Positions 1 to 7,297 of a stretch of DNA of 64,000 bases are shown here, piece after piece. This DNA comes from Hathewaya histolytica. GTDB lineage: Bacteria > Bacillota > Clostridia > Clostridiales > Clostridiaceae. A program made the position numbers and the translations under genes. Under the pieces are notes generated by a model. The model was not told where the DNA came from. It saw only the letters and a program-made list of their open reading frames with translations, and did no database searches. Position 1 is the first letter of the stretch; the number at the start of each line of letters is the position of its first letter. The stretch is from assembly GCF_901482605.1 (NCBI RefSeq), contig NZ_LR590481.1:2170001-2234000 (forward strand), written 5' to 3'.

Positions 1-660
1 TACAACTTTAGATACGTCACCTTTCCAGCTTATTTTATTCTCCCCTACTTCAAATCTAGGAAATTCTCCATACATTCTAAATCCTTGATTGTGTATTTTC
101 TCTTTATGACATAATTCTAATTCAGAATTTAATGTTATATATTCATTTACACCAGTTAATTTAATAGTTTCTGTATTTATTTCTAGGGTTATATCTCCTG
201 TTCCCCAGATAGTTAAAGTTGGCTCCGAATATATAGTACCTGGATTGTGTAAGCTAGTTGGTTTTTCTAATTCCAAAGAGTCCTTTCCATCTATGAAATA
301 TCCAAAAGGTTGGCACTCAAATTGGACTACTCCACTATGAAACTTTTTTAATACTTGATCTAAAGTTATTTTATTAATTATTCTGGCTTTATAATATTTA
401 TCAGGCTCATTTGAAAAGATAACTTCTCCACTTCCTGTGAGCCACTTTTTTATATCGTCAAATTTATCATCAAAGTAATCATATTCAACTGATTTTACTT
501 CTCCTTCGTAAGTATTATCAGTATTAATAAGGTATCCATTTCTGCCTGGAACAATTATTTTATCTTCTCTCTTTTCAAAAGTTGATATTGATGGAAGTGA
601 TATGATTTTAAACTTCTTTTCATTGCTATGAATGCCCTTCCATATAAATCCGTCCTTCAT
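1..660 (-). CDS. Phage distal tail protein (Dit-like), 3' end outside the window
   Basis: An open minus-strand frame starts at the ATG at 660 and runs off the left edge, giving about 220 codons without a stop. The start begins MKDGFIWKG and the frame contains PGRNGYL and QCEPFGYF-like tail-protein segments, the pattern of siphovirus Dit/YomH tail components that join the tail tube to the baseplate. Its ATG overlaps the stop of the tape-measure gene by one base (TAATG), so the two are translationally coupled. Position after the tape measure is exactly where Dit is expected. The family call rests on layout and recognisable sequence flavour, not on a search. Confidence 0.75.
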   Translation of the reverse strand, partial: MKDGFIWKGIHSNEKKFKIISLPSISTFEKREDKIIVPGRNGYLINTDNTYEGEVKSVEYDYFDDKFDDIKKWLTGSGEVIFSNEPDKYYKARIINKITLDQVLKKFHSGVVQFECQPFGYFIDGKDSLELEKPTSLHNPGTIYSEPTLTIWGTGDITLEINTETIKLTGVNEYITLNSELELCHKEKIHNQGFRMYGEFPRFEVGENKISWKGDVSKVV

Positions 661-2354
661 TATACTCCTCCTTTTCCTACTGATAATTTTCCTCTATAGA
701 ATTCTAGTTCCTCTGCAAACTCTCTTACATCTTGCTTTCTATTGTTCACAAAGCTTTCTATATTAACATTTAATCCATTATCATTATTATGTGTTACAGT
801 AGATACTTCACTTGGAATATTCCTGCTAGCAACAATTCCAGCAGTGGTACTTGCTACATTATAATCTACTGCCATTTGCATTTTACCAACTAAACTAGAT
901 AAATCTTTCTCTATAGTATTTTCTAAATCAGAAGATTCATCTTCAAATCCTAATCCTATACCTTGTGCTAGGTACTTTCCTACCTGATCTCTCATAACTC
1001 TTGATGGTGAATGTATACCAAAGAAACCTTTAATACCACTTATTACACATCCTGCAAATGTAGAGATGTTATTTAAAATCCATTGTTGCATGCTCTTAAT
1101 TCCAGTCCAAATTCCTGAAATTAAATTTTTACCTATATTAACTCCACCTGTAAATATGCTTGTAATGGCACTTAATGCGTACCTTGCAACACCTCTTGCA
1201 GACTCTGCTAAGAAAGTACTCATGGCTGAAAAACCATTGCCTATACTAGAGATAAGATTTCCTCCCCAACTGAAGCCGCCTGTAAATATACTTGTTATTG
1301 CATTGTGTACCCATTTAGCTATATCACTTGCTATGGTACATAGACCTTTTCCCATAGAAGAAAATCCATTGCCTATAAATTGAATTAAATTTTTACCAAC
1401 AGATATCCAATCGTATAACATCATAACATTAACTATAGCAAGGATAATCTGTGGAAGATTAGCTATTAATGTAGGTATACTTTCAATTATACCTTTTATA
1501 AGAGTTAATAATATATCTACACCAGCCTTTAAAATTGTCGGTAAATTACAGAATAGAGCATCACAAAATGAATTAATTATTCTTGGAATATGTTCTATTA
1601 GGGTTGGTAAAGAATCCATTATTCCTTGTATTAACGCAAGTAATAGTTTTATACCTACACTTATAATAGTATCTATATTATCTATTATCATGTCACATAT
1701 GCCTATAACAACCTCTATTATTGCAGGTAGCATTGTAGGTATAGATTCCGCTAATCCCTTAGCTAATTCTATTATTAGTTGTAATCCTAACTCCAATATC
1801 TTTGGCAACATTGTTAAAATTCCTTCTGCCAAACTTACGATAATTTTTATAGCCGAGCTTACTATCTGTGGTAAATTACCCTTTATTCCATCTATGAAAC
1901 TCTGTATTATGTCCATTGCTATGTTCATAATCATAGGTAAATTACTAGATATATTACTTAGCATCTTTGCTGCTATTTCCCCAATTGCCCCTACAAGTCC
2001 TGTAATACCTTTCTCTTTAAATTCTTTACTTAATGTATCAATATGACCTAAAGCTGCAGGTAATACAGTATCTTTTAATGTATCAGCTAGGGGTGCAAAT
2101 GCTTCACTTGCAAGAGAATTAAAAGCATTTTTTATAGTGCTCACATTGCTTCCCATATCACTATTACATTTGACACCTATGTCCCATAATTTTTTTAATG
2201 CTCCTCCAGCAGCAATTACACCATCAGTAAGACCCTTTAACCCTGTTTTAGCTAGTTTACCTAATTTACTAGCCAGTCCTTCTACTTCTTTTTCAGCTTC
2301 TTTAGCAGCTTGAATATTCATATTAACATTTACTAAAATCACTGCATTACTCAT
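660..2354 (-). CDS. Phage tail tape measure protein (short)
   Basis: This 564-residue protein should set siphophage tail length and sit inside the tail tube. The N-terminal 60 residues are charged and helical. Residues about 130-320 are tandem hydrophobic helical repeats of the type NLPxI...IIxxLxxGIxxxIPxL, followed by repeats with GKNLI..IGNGFSSM. Near residue 450 is GIHSPSRVM, a hallmark of the C-terminal part of many tape measures. At 564 residues it is short for a phage tape measure, so the tail would be short or the gene is internally deleted. It lies between the Com-like micro-gene and Dit, the standard order. Confidence 0.9.
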   Translation of the reverse strand: MSNAVILVNVNMNIQAAKEAEKEVEGLASKLGKLAKTGLKGLTDGVIAAGGALKKLWDIGVKCNSDMGSNVSTIKNAFNSLASEAFAPLADTLKDTVLPAALGHIDTLSKEFKEKGITGLVGAIGEIAAKMLSNISSNLPMIMNIAMDIIQSFIDGIKGNLPQIVSSAIKIIVSLAEGILTMLPKILELGLQLIIELAKGLAESIPTMLPAIIEVVIGICDMIIDNIDTIISVGIKLLLALIQGIMDSLPTLIEHIPRIINSFCDALFCNLPTILKAGVDILLTLIKGIIESIPTLIANLPQIILAIVNVMMLYDWISVGKNLIQFIGNGFSSMGKGLCTIASDIAKWVHNAITSIFTGGFSWGGNLISSIGNGFSAMSTFLAESARGVARYALSAITSIFTGGVNIGKNLISGIWTGIKSMQQWILNNISTFAGCVISGIKGFFGIHSPSRVMRDQVGKYLAQGIGLGFEDESSDLENTIEKDLSSLVGKMQMAVDYNVASTTAGIVASRNIPSEVSTVTHNNDNGLNVNIESFVNNRKQDVREFAEELEFYRGKLSVGKGGV

Positions 2355-2406
2355 ATTTTCACCTGCCTTTTATATAAAATAAAAAGACAGACACTGGCTC
2401 ACTACT

Positions 2407-2547
2407 CTATAGTGTGGCTCTAGGCTCTGTTCTCTGTATAACTTTTAATTTAATTATTTTTTTGCATCTAGTACATTTTACTTCACCTTTAATGTAGTCA
2501 GCTTTTAAAAGTAACTGATTACAATAAGGGCATCTTATGTCTTTAAT
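2407..2547 (-). CDS. Com-like zinc-ribbon micro-protein, possible AUU start
   Basis: The frame encodes about 46 residues with two Cys pairs (RCPYCN and KCTRCKK), followed by a basic tail. The spacing and the IRCxxCNxLLxKAD pattern resemble the Mu Com family of small zinc-binding RNA- or DNA-binding proteins. No ATG is present. A good Shine-Dalgarno (AGGTGG, 2553-2558) lies five bases before ATT at 2547, which gives an N-terminus of M-K-D-I-R-C, like Com. The alternative is GTG at 2556, which overlaps that Shine-Dalgarno; the codon just before it is TAG. The gene sits between the Gp15 and tape-measure genes. Its function in tail operons is unknown; in Mu, Com activates mom translation. Confidence 0.65.
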   Translation of the reverse strand: MKDIRCPYCNQLLLKADYIKGEVKCTRCKKIIKLKVIQRTEPRATL

Positions 2548-2610
2548 ATTAACCACCTACTTTTAAACATAAAAATAGCACTTACTAACTAGTAGATGCT
2601 TAAGAATATA

Positions 2611-3210
2611 TTATAATATTTTATCTAAATCCCCACCATTAAGTAATATTTCTTCTATTTTATTAAGCTTTTCTTTTTCATTTTTACTTATATTAGTTGG
2701 AATTTTGTAAAGCTCTTTCATCTTTTTATAATAATTCTTTTGCTCTTTATCTTTTATTTTACCTAAATCAATAACACGGTAACCCATTATTTTAACTAGC
2801 TCATTATCTTCTTTAAGACTTTTAAACATAGCTTTAAATTTCCACCAATGTAAATACTCCATATCCTGAAGGTCAACTCCATATTGATCTAAAAATGCAG
2901 AATAAATATAGTCATCATCATATTCGTAGGAGTAAACCTGTATAGTCTTACCTGCTCCTTTATTTTTAGACTTAATTTCATCTTTACCACACCTATAGAA
3001 CCATAGAATTTTCTCTATTGCCTCATTAATATTTTTAGGTATTGTTGAATAATAAAGCTGTAATACCTGTATAACCTTGTTCTCATGGTTTAATTCAGGG
3101 TCTTGCATTAAAAGTTCAAATAAAATAGAAGTACGAAAATCTGAATTAATTTCATAATCTTCCCCCTCTATATTTACTGTAGTAGGTAAAATATCTATAA
3201 GAATATTCAT
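2611..3210 (-). CDS. Phage Gp15-family tail assembly protein
   Basis: The 199-residue acidic protein begins MNILIDILPTTV and has the N-terminal pattern of the bacteriophage Gp15 family, found downstream of the small tail chaperone in Listeria A118-like siphophages. It likely acts as the longer tail-assembly chaperone that holds the tape measure during tail building. Its ATG overlaps the preceding gene's stop by one base (TAATG). A -1 slip on the AAAAAG just before that stop would fuse the two proteins in frame, as in lambda G/GT. No enzyme motif is visible. Confidence 0.8.
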   Translation of the reverse strand: MNILIDILPTTVNIEGEDYEINSDFRTSILFELLMQDPELNHENKVIQVLQLYYSTIPKNINEAIEKILWFYRCGKDEIKSKNKGAGKTIQVYSYEYDDDYIYSAFLDQYGVDLQDMEYLHWWKFKAMFKSLKEDNELVKIMGYRVIDLGKIKDKEQKNYYKKMKELYKIPTNISKNEKEKLNKIEEILLNGGDLDKIL

Positions 3211-3554
3211 TACTTTTTATTTCTTCTTTGTGCCCTATTAGGAGAATATTTGTTAGCTAGTTTTTCCATCTCGACACTTTTAGCATTCATTTGGGTTGCA
3301 AGCTCTTCAAAAGCTTTTAAACAAGTTAATAAATTAGTTTCAGCACCAAATACTTTCTTATCAGTGCCTTCTCCAAACATAATGTTAAATACTTCAAAAA
3401 TAGCATTACATTGAGTTCTTATACTTTCAGATATTTTCATATCTTGTACATTTTTTGATACATCTTCAACGTTTTCTAGTGCCTTTTCGTATTTTTCAGC
3501 CACCTCTACATCTAATATATCTAAATCTTGTAATTCTACTCCATTAATTTTCAT
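3210..3554 (-). CDS. Small phage tail assembly chaperone (DUF6673-like)
   Basis: The 114-residue, mostly helical, acidic protein (start MKINGVELQDL) ends in a basic RAQRRNKK tail. Small proteins of this kind lie between the major tail protein and the Gp15/tape-measure genes in many Gram-positive siphophages and act as the G-type tail chaperone. A good ribosome binding site (GGGGACAAG) precedes the ATG at 3554. Its stop overlaps the next start, and the C-terminal AAA-AAG codons form a possible frameshift site. The assignment is mainly positional. Confidence 0.7.
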   Translation of the reverse strand: MKINGVELQDLDILDVEVAEKYEKALENVEDVSKNVQDMKISESIRTQCNAIFEVFNIMFGEGTDKKVFGAETNLLTCLKAFEELATQMNAKSVEMEKLANKYSPNRAQRRNKK

Positions 3555-3575
3555 AATCTTGTCCCCTTTCTAAAA

Positions 3576-4055
3576 TTAAGCTTTATGTGTAAACTCTTCT
3601 ACGAATGTCTTTTTATTTGTGTCAAAAGTTCCTTCTACTGGATCGCTAATACCTAAGAAACTTCCCGTCATTCCAAGTTCACCTTCATTAGCCTCAAAAG
3701 CTTCTACTGCTATAGCTACCTTAAATTTTCTTGCTCTAAATCCTGCAGCCTCAGCAGGCTTATCTAAATCCACAATTATATATTCTGCTTCTGCATCAGC
3801 ACCTGTTTTCTGCATTTCACCAATATTTTTTATATGTTCTATGGCAACTTCACTTAGTATTTGGTCAGCATTAAAAGATGTGTTCCATTCATACCCTGTA
3901 ATAAACTGACTAGCACTAGATTGATTTATATATCTTTTACTAGCTGATTGAGCACCAGGATTCTCGTTTAATTCTGTAAAACCTGTACCTAATAATTCGT
4001 ATTTGTCATTTATCTTTAAATAGTTAGCTTGAATTTGTCTTTTTCTAATTGTCAA
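3576..4055 (-). CDS. Major tail protein, copy A (promoter-distal)
   Basis: This 159-residue protein (start MTIRKRQIQANYL) forms the tube of a non-contractile phage tail. Supports are its length, the beta-rich composition, and the position directly before the chaperone genes. A second copy lies at 4739-5218; by eye the two differ at about 19 of 159 residues, mostly conservative, with the C-terminal ten residues the most diverged. Copy A keeps the normal neighbours on both sides, so it is the better candidate for the ancestral position. Homology between the copies continues upstream through the ribosome binding site into the end of the preceding gene. Confidence 0.85.
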   Translation of the reverse strand: MTIRKRQIQANYLKINDKYELLGTGFTELNENPGAQSASKRYINQSSASQFITGYEWNTSFNADQILSEVAIEHIKNIGEMQKTGADAEAEYIIVDLDKPAEAAGFRARKFKVAIAVEAFEANEGELGMTGSFLGISDPVEGTFDTNKKTFVEEFTHKA

Positions 4056-4078
4056 TTATATCATTCCTCTCTATTTTA

Positions 4079-4507
4079 TTATTTCTTTTTAAAATACTTT
4101 AACCTCAGTTGTATCTGAAATTTAGCTGTGTTATTTGTTACTGGAAAAGCATACCCTGTACTAGTAACTTTAATCTCAAGAGGTGCAAGCCCATTTTCTA
4201 GATTGGGAAATACTTTATTATGATTTTGATCTTCAATCCATTCTACAAACTTTTCATAGAATCCACTATTATCTATATTTTTAAATACCTCATCACCAAA
4301 TGATTCTCTAGACGTAAATATAAAATCATACTGACATATACTGTCGCCATTAATGTATTTTTTTAATATAGGTTCTCCCTGAATTTCTTCTATAGAATAG
4401 GTATCTGTATTAGAATCTAAATAATCTACATTTAACCTTATAGCATTATTAAAGATATCTAGGTGAGGGCAAGTTCTTATATAGTTTGTAATTTTATCTA
4501 TTATCAT
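4079..4507 (-). CDS. Minor capsid / tail-completion protein (Minor_capsid_3-like)
   Basis: The 142-residue protein starts MIIDKITNYI and ends in a QIQLRLKYFKKK strand. It resembles the small minor-capsid or tail-terminator proteins that precede the major tail protein in A118-like siphophages, where they cap the tail and join it to the head. It sits 23 bp before copy A of the major tail protein. The last codons of a second, deleted copy can be recognised upstream of copy B near 5240-5270, so this gene was once part of the duplicated unit. Confidence 0.65.
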   Translation of the reverse strand: MIIDKITNYIRTCPHLDIFNNAIRLNVDYLDSNTDTYSIEEIQGEPILKKYINGDSICQYDFIFTSRESFGDEVFKNIDNSGFYEKFVEWIEDQNHNKVFPNLENGLAPLEIKVTSTGYAFPVTNNTAKFQIQLRLKYFKKK

Positions 4508-4738
4508 TTATTCCTGCCTCCTATAAAATCAGCTATTGTTTTTTCAATGCTATGTTTTATATATGTTTATTTATCCTATATTTCACCCTCAAGCTCACTT
4601 TTTTACTTAAATCTTAATATTCTATTAGCATAATATTTATTGTTCATTTATCCCCTTCATATCTAGATTTTTGGGGCGTAGCTATTTTATTAGCGTAATA
4701 TTAATTATTAATCCTTATGCTCTTGAGGGTATTTAAAA
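4508..4738. other. Scar between duplicated tail genes, with inverted and direct repeats
   Basis: No credible gene is present in these 231 bp. It carries a 9-bp inverted repeat, ACCCTCAAG at 4585-4593 and CTTGAGGGT at 4722-4730, framing about 146 bp. It also has two near-identical TATTAGC(A/G)TAATATT segments inside, near 4622 and 4689. The right end, TAAAATTAAGCTTTA, matches the sequence just after copy A, so the segment replaced whatever once followed copy B. It could be a degraded small insertion or a deletion scar. Confidence 0.4.
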
Positions 4739-5218
4739 TTAAGCTTTAAGCTTAAAACCTTCTTTGAATGTTTTTTCATTTGTATCAAAAGTTCCTTCTA
4801 TTGGATCACTAATACCTAAGAAACTTCCTGTCATTCCAAGTTCACCTTCAGTAGCTTCAAAAGCTTCTACTGCTATAGCTACCTTAAGCTTTCTTGCTCT
4901 AAATCCTGTAGTTTCAGCAGGCTTGTCTAAATCTACAATTATATATTCTGCTTCTGTATCAACACCTGTTTTCTGCATTTCCCCAACACTTTTTATGTGT
5001 TCTATGGCAGCTTCACTTAGTATTTGGTCAGCATTAAAAGATGTGTTCCACTCATAGCCTGTAACAGATTGTATAGCACTAGATTGATTTATATATCTTT
5101 TACTAGCTGATTGTGCACCTGGATTCTCGTTTAATTCTGTAAAACCTGTACCTAATAATTCATATTTGTCGTTTACTTTTAAATAGTTAGCTTGAATTTG
5201 TCTTTTTCTAATTGTCAA
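4739..5218 (-). CDS. Major tail protein, copy B (duplicate)
   Basis: The 159-residue protein starts MTIRKRQIQANYL and differs from copy A at about 19 positions scattered along the chain. The offset between copies is 1163 bp, which corresponds to a unit of minor-capsid gene plus tail gene. The ribosome binding site and about 60 bp upstream are shared; beyond that only the end of the lost minor-capsid copy is visible. The frame is intact and divergence is mostly conservative, so both copies may have been kept functional for a time. Confidence 0.85.
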   Translation of the reverse strand: MTIRKRQIQANYLKVNDKYELLGTGFTELNENPGAQSASKRYINQSSAIQSVTGYEWNTSFNADQILSEAAIEHIKSVGEMQKTGVDTEAEYIIVDLDKPAETTGFRARKLKVAIAVEAFEATEGELGMTGSFLGISDPIEGTFDTNEKTFKEGFKLKA

Positions 5219-5328
5219 TTATATCATTCCTCTCTATTTTATTATTTTTTAATACCTTAACTTAAGTTGTATTTAACTTTGATTACATTCTATAATTTTT
5301 ATAGAATCACTTTTTAACCACTATGCAT

Positions 5329-5363
5329 AGTAAAAAAGAGCACCGGTTTTCCCAGCACTCTTT
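5329..5363 (-). terminator. Terminator after the ArpU-like gene
   Basis: On the minus strand a 12-bp stem (5335-5346 with 5352-5363, three G-U pairs) is followed by a run of six T. It lies between the late regulator and the tail genes, so it closes the early transcript. Confidence 0.75.
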
Positions 5364-5431
5364 ATGATAATAGTTTAGCACAGTATTTTAACTATGACTT
5401 AATATATGTTTAATATCTATTTAATATTTGT

Positions 5432-5854
5432 TTAAAAAAATATTAGCTTTGATATTTTATTTATTATTTTACTTTTAATAATCGATGTATTTTGTTCTGT
5501 CAAATCAAGTATTTCAGCTAATTTTCTATTTGATATTTTATCAAAATACCTATATTTAATTATTTTATATTCAGAATCTGTTAAAGTCTCCAATGCATTA
5601 TCAATACGTTTAACTTGATTTTCTTTTTTTATTACAAGTTGACTTAAATATTCAATTTTCTTTTCCTTCTGCTCTATTTCATTCTCTACAGAACTACTAA
5701 TATTATGATCTTTAGGCATATCATAATAAGATACACCTCTTACACCTCTATATGAATTTTCTATATCCTCTATTTCAATTAGTATATTCTTAATTTCTGC
5801 TTTTATTGTTTTGTAATTATGTAATATATCTTCCGTTCTCTTATATTGATTCAT
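5432..5854 (-). CDS. ArpU/RinA-type phage late transcription regulator
   Basis: The protein is 140 residues from the ATG at 5854, chosen because AGAGGTGA lies at ideal spacing; an upstream in-frame start lacks this. The N-terminal two-thirds is coiled-coil-like. The C-terminus has a sigma region 4-like helix-turn-helix (ALETLTDSEYKIIKYRYF followed by ISNRKLAEIL). Such proteins switch on packaging and morphogenesis genes in Gram-positive phages and normally precede the small terminase gene. Here only about 200 bp separate it from the tail duplicate, which implies loss of the packaging and head module. Confidence 0.8.
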   Translation of the reverse strand: MNQYKRTEDILHNYKTIKAEIKNILIEIEDIENSYRGVRGVSYYDMPKDHNISSSVENEIEQKEKKIEYLSQLVIKKENQVKRIDNALETLTDSEYKIIKYRYFDKISNRKLAEILDLTEQNTSIIKSKIINKISKLIFF

Positions 5855-5941
5855 ACAAATCACCTCTTTTTCCATTATACGTAACAACCTTTAGATTCTA
5901 AATCAAATATTCCACTCTCCAATAAAACATGCCGCAGATTA

Positions 5942-6862
5942 TTAATCCCACCCTAATATTTTTCTCTCTAGATCATTAAAATCATAGTTTCTTTGTTCAT
6001 AATCACAAAAACTGTTCTTTTTATCATATTTTCTTTTAAAATTATTTGTAGGAATTTTATCTTCATAATTTCCCTCTAAAACTTTTATAAAGTTATTAGG
6101 TTTAATTAACCAGTCAAAGGTTATGGTCCATCCCTTATTATTTTGTCCTTTTAAAAATGAAGATTTATTTATATTATCTATAGCATATATAACCTTATCC
6201 AATCCATATTCCTTAACTCTTGCATTTAAAAGTTTATATCTATTAGTTCCTGGATTAATTGATATGATTTTCTGAAGTTCTAAACTGTTCCATTTCTCTA
6301 CTATAGGTTGTACTTTAGTATTAAGTGCATCTTTAGATATATTATTATTATCTATATCTAATTCTCTTTCTCTTTCTACTTCTTCTTCTAGTTCGCTAAC
6401 ATTAACTTTACTGTTAATTTTATTGTTAGTTTTACTGTTAACTTTACCGTTAACTTCACATTCTCCACTAGCTAAAAGTTTTTGTTTTTCCCTATAATTC
6501 CTCATATAATTTTTCATGTATTTATTTCTTTCCTCTATCTGGTCTAAAGTCTGATGTTTACTCCAATTAGGAATAGTTATAGTGTTATTCACCATTTCTA
6601 TCATTCCAAAACCCTCAAAGGTTTTTAATGCTAATCTTATAGTATTTATAGGTCTTCTAAATATAGTTGATAACATTTCATCTGTATAGGGTATCCTGTC
6701 ATTTAACAGGAATACCCCACTATTATTCTTTTTACCTGCTAGACATAATAATTTAAACCAAATAACTATTATGCTATCAGCTTCAGGCATGCTCTCTATA
6801 AGCAGTACTTTCTCATCATCAAATATATCCGTAACAATTTTTATCCACTTTACCTCCGACAT
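5942..6862 (-). CDS. Phage replisome organiser (N-terminal winged helix, DnaD-like role)
   Basis: The 306-residue protein begins MSEVKWIKIVTDIF, the signature of phage replisome-organiser N-terminal domains (about residues 1-120). These are winged helices that bind the phage origin and recruit the helicase loader. Residues about 120-185 are a low-complexity linker, and the C-terminal part is a DnaD-like or Lin1244-type helical domain. The linker is encoded by four 12-bp direct repeats that look like iterons, so the origin is probably inside the gene. No helicase loader (DnaC) follows it here. Confidence 0.85.
   Translation of the reverse strand: MSEVKWIKIVTDIFDDEKVLLIESMPEADSIIVIWFKLLCLAGKKNNSGVFLLNDRIPYTDEMLSTIFRRPINTIRLALKTFEGFGMIEMVNNTITIPNWSKHQTLDQIEERNKYMKNYMRNYREKQKLLASGECEVNGKVNSKTNNKINSKVNVSELEEEVERERELDIDNNNISKDALNTKVQPIVEKWNSLELQKIISINPGTNRYKLLNARVKEYGLDKVIYAIDNINKSSFLKGQNNKGWTITFDWLIKPNNFIKVLEGNYEDKIPTNNFKRKYDKKNSFCDYEQRNYDFNDLERKILGWD
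6404..6451. repeat. Four 12-bp iterons, candidate phage replication origin
   Basis: Four contiguous 12-bp units on the plus strand (AACTTTACTGTT, AATTTTATTGTT, AGTTTTACTGTT, AACTTTACCGTT) lie within the replisome-organiser gene, followed by a partial fifth. Origins of many Gram-positive siphophages are direct repeats inside this gene. The repeat period is a multiple of three, so a purely protein-level repeat (Asn/Lys/Ser-rich linker) is the alternative. Confidence 0.6.
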
Positions 6863-6871
6863 ATGTTCCTC

Positions 6872-7087
6872 CTATAGATCTCCTATTATATTCTTAATCT
6901 CTATTAACTCCTCTTCTGTTAAATTGTGAACCACTATTTCGGAATTATCGCTTTCATAATCTATAAATAAACACTTTCTTGATGTTCTCAATCCATCAGC
7001 TCCATTAAATTCGGCTCTATTATTATGGCATTCGTCTTCTATAATTTCTGTAACCATAGCTGATTTAGTTGTATATTCTCTTATCAT
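6872..7087 (-). CDS. Small hypothetical prophage protein
   Basis: The 71-residue acidic protein (start MIREYTTKSAMV) is not one I recognise. It has a beta-rich N-terminal half and a C-terminal helix (TEEELIEIKNII). It lies 9 bp upstream of the replisome organiser in the same direction, so it belongs to the early operon. Length, codon use and spacing support a real gene. Confidence 0.6.
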   Translation of the reverse strand: MIREYTTKSAMVTEIIEDECHNNRAEFNGADGLRTSRKCLFIDYESDNSEIVVHNLTEEELIEIKNIIGDL

Positions 7088-7099
7088 TTAATCACCCAC

Positions 7100-7276
7100 T
7101 TATGCTTTATCATCTTCCCTACACCTAAAATAAAGTTTGTCCTCTGATTTATCATAATAAATAATCTCTATATTCCATGTTGGATTTTCCTCATCATAGA
7201 TTTTAAAATTATTATGATTTAATGTAACTATTTGTGAATTAATGCTTTTAATTAGAACTTCTAACGCTTTACTCAT
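7100..7276 (-). CDS. Small hypothetical prophage protein (58 aa)
   Basis: The frame from ATG 7276 to TAA 7100 encodes 58 residues (start MSKALEVLIKSI, end CREDDKA). A GGGGGA ribosome binding site lies about ten bases upstream. It fills the gap between the antirepressor and the 71-residue gene, with 12 bp to the next start, as expected for a packed early operon. The product is unrecognised; the second half has alternating hydrophobic residues typical of a small beta protein. Confidence 0.65.
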   Translation of the reverse strand: MSKALEVLIKSINSQIVTLNHNNFKIYDEENPTWNIEIIYYDKSEDKLYFRCREDDKA

Positions 7277-7297
7277 ACCTAAAAATCCCCCACTCTA

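Noticed and set aside
1066-2046. Plus-strand frames inside the tape-measure gene
   Set aside because: They are antisense shadows of a repetitive, low-complexity coding region, with no ribosome binding sites.
3619-5057. Plus-strand frames opposite both major tail genes
   Set aside because: Both copies show the same antisense frame only because the sense genes are duplicates; no start signals.
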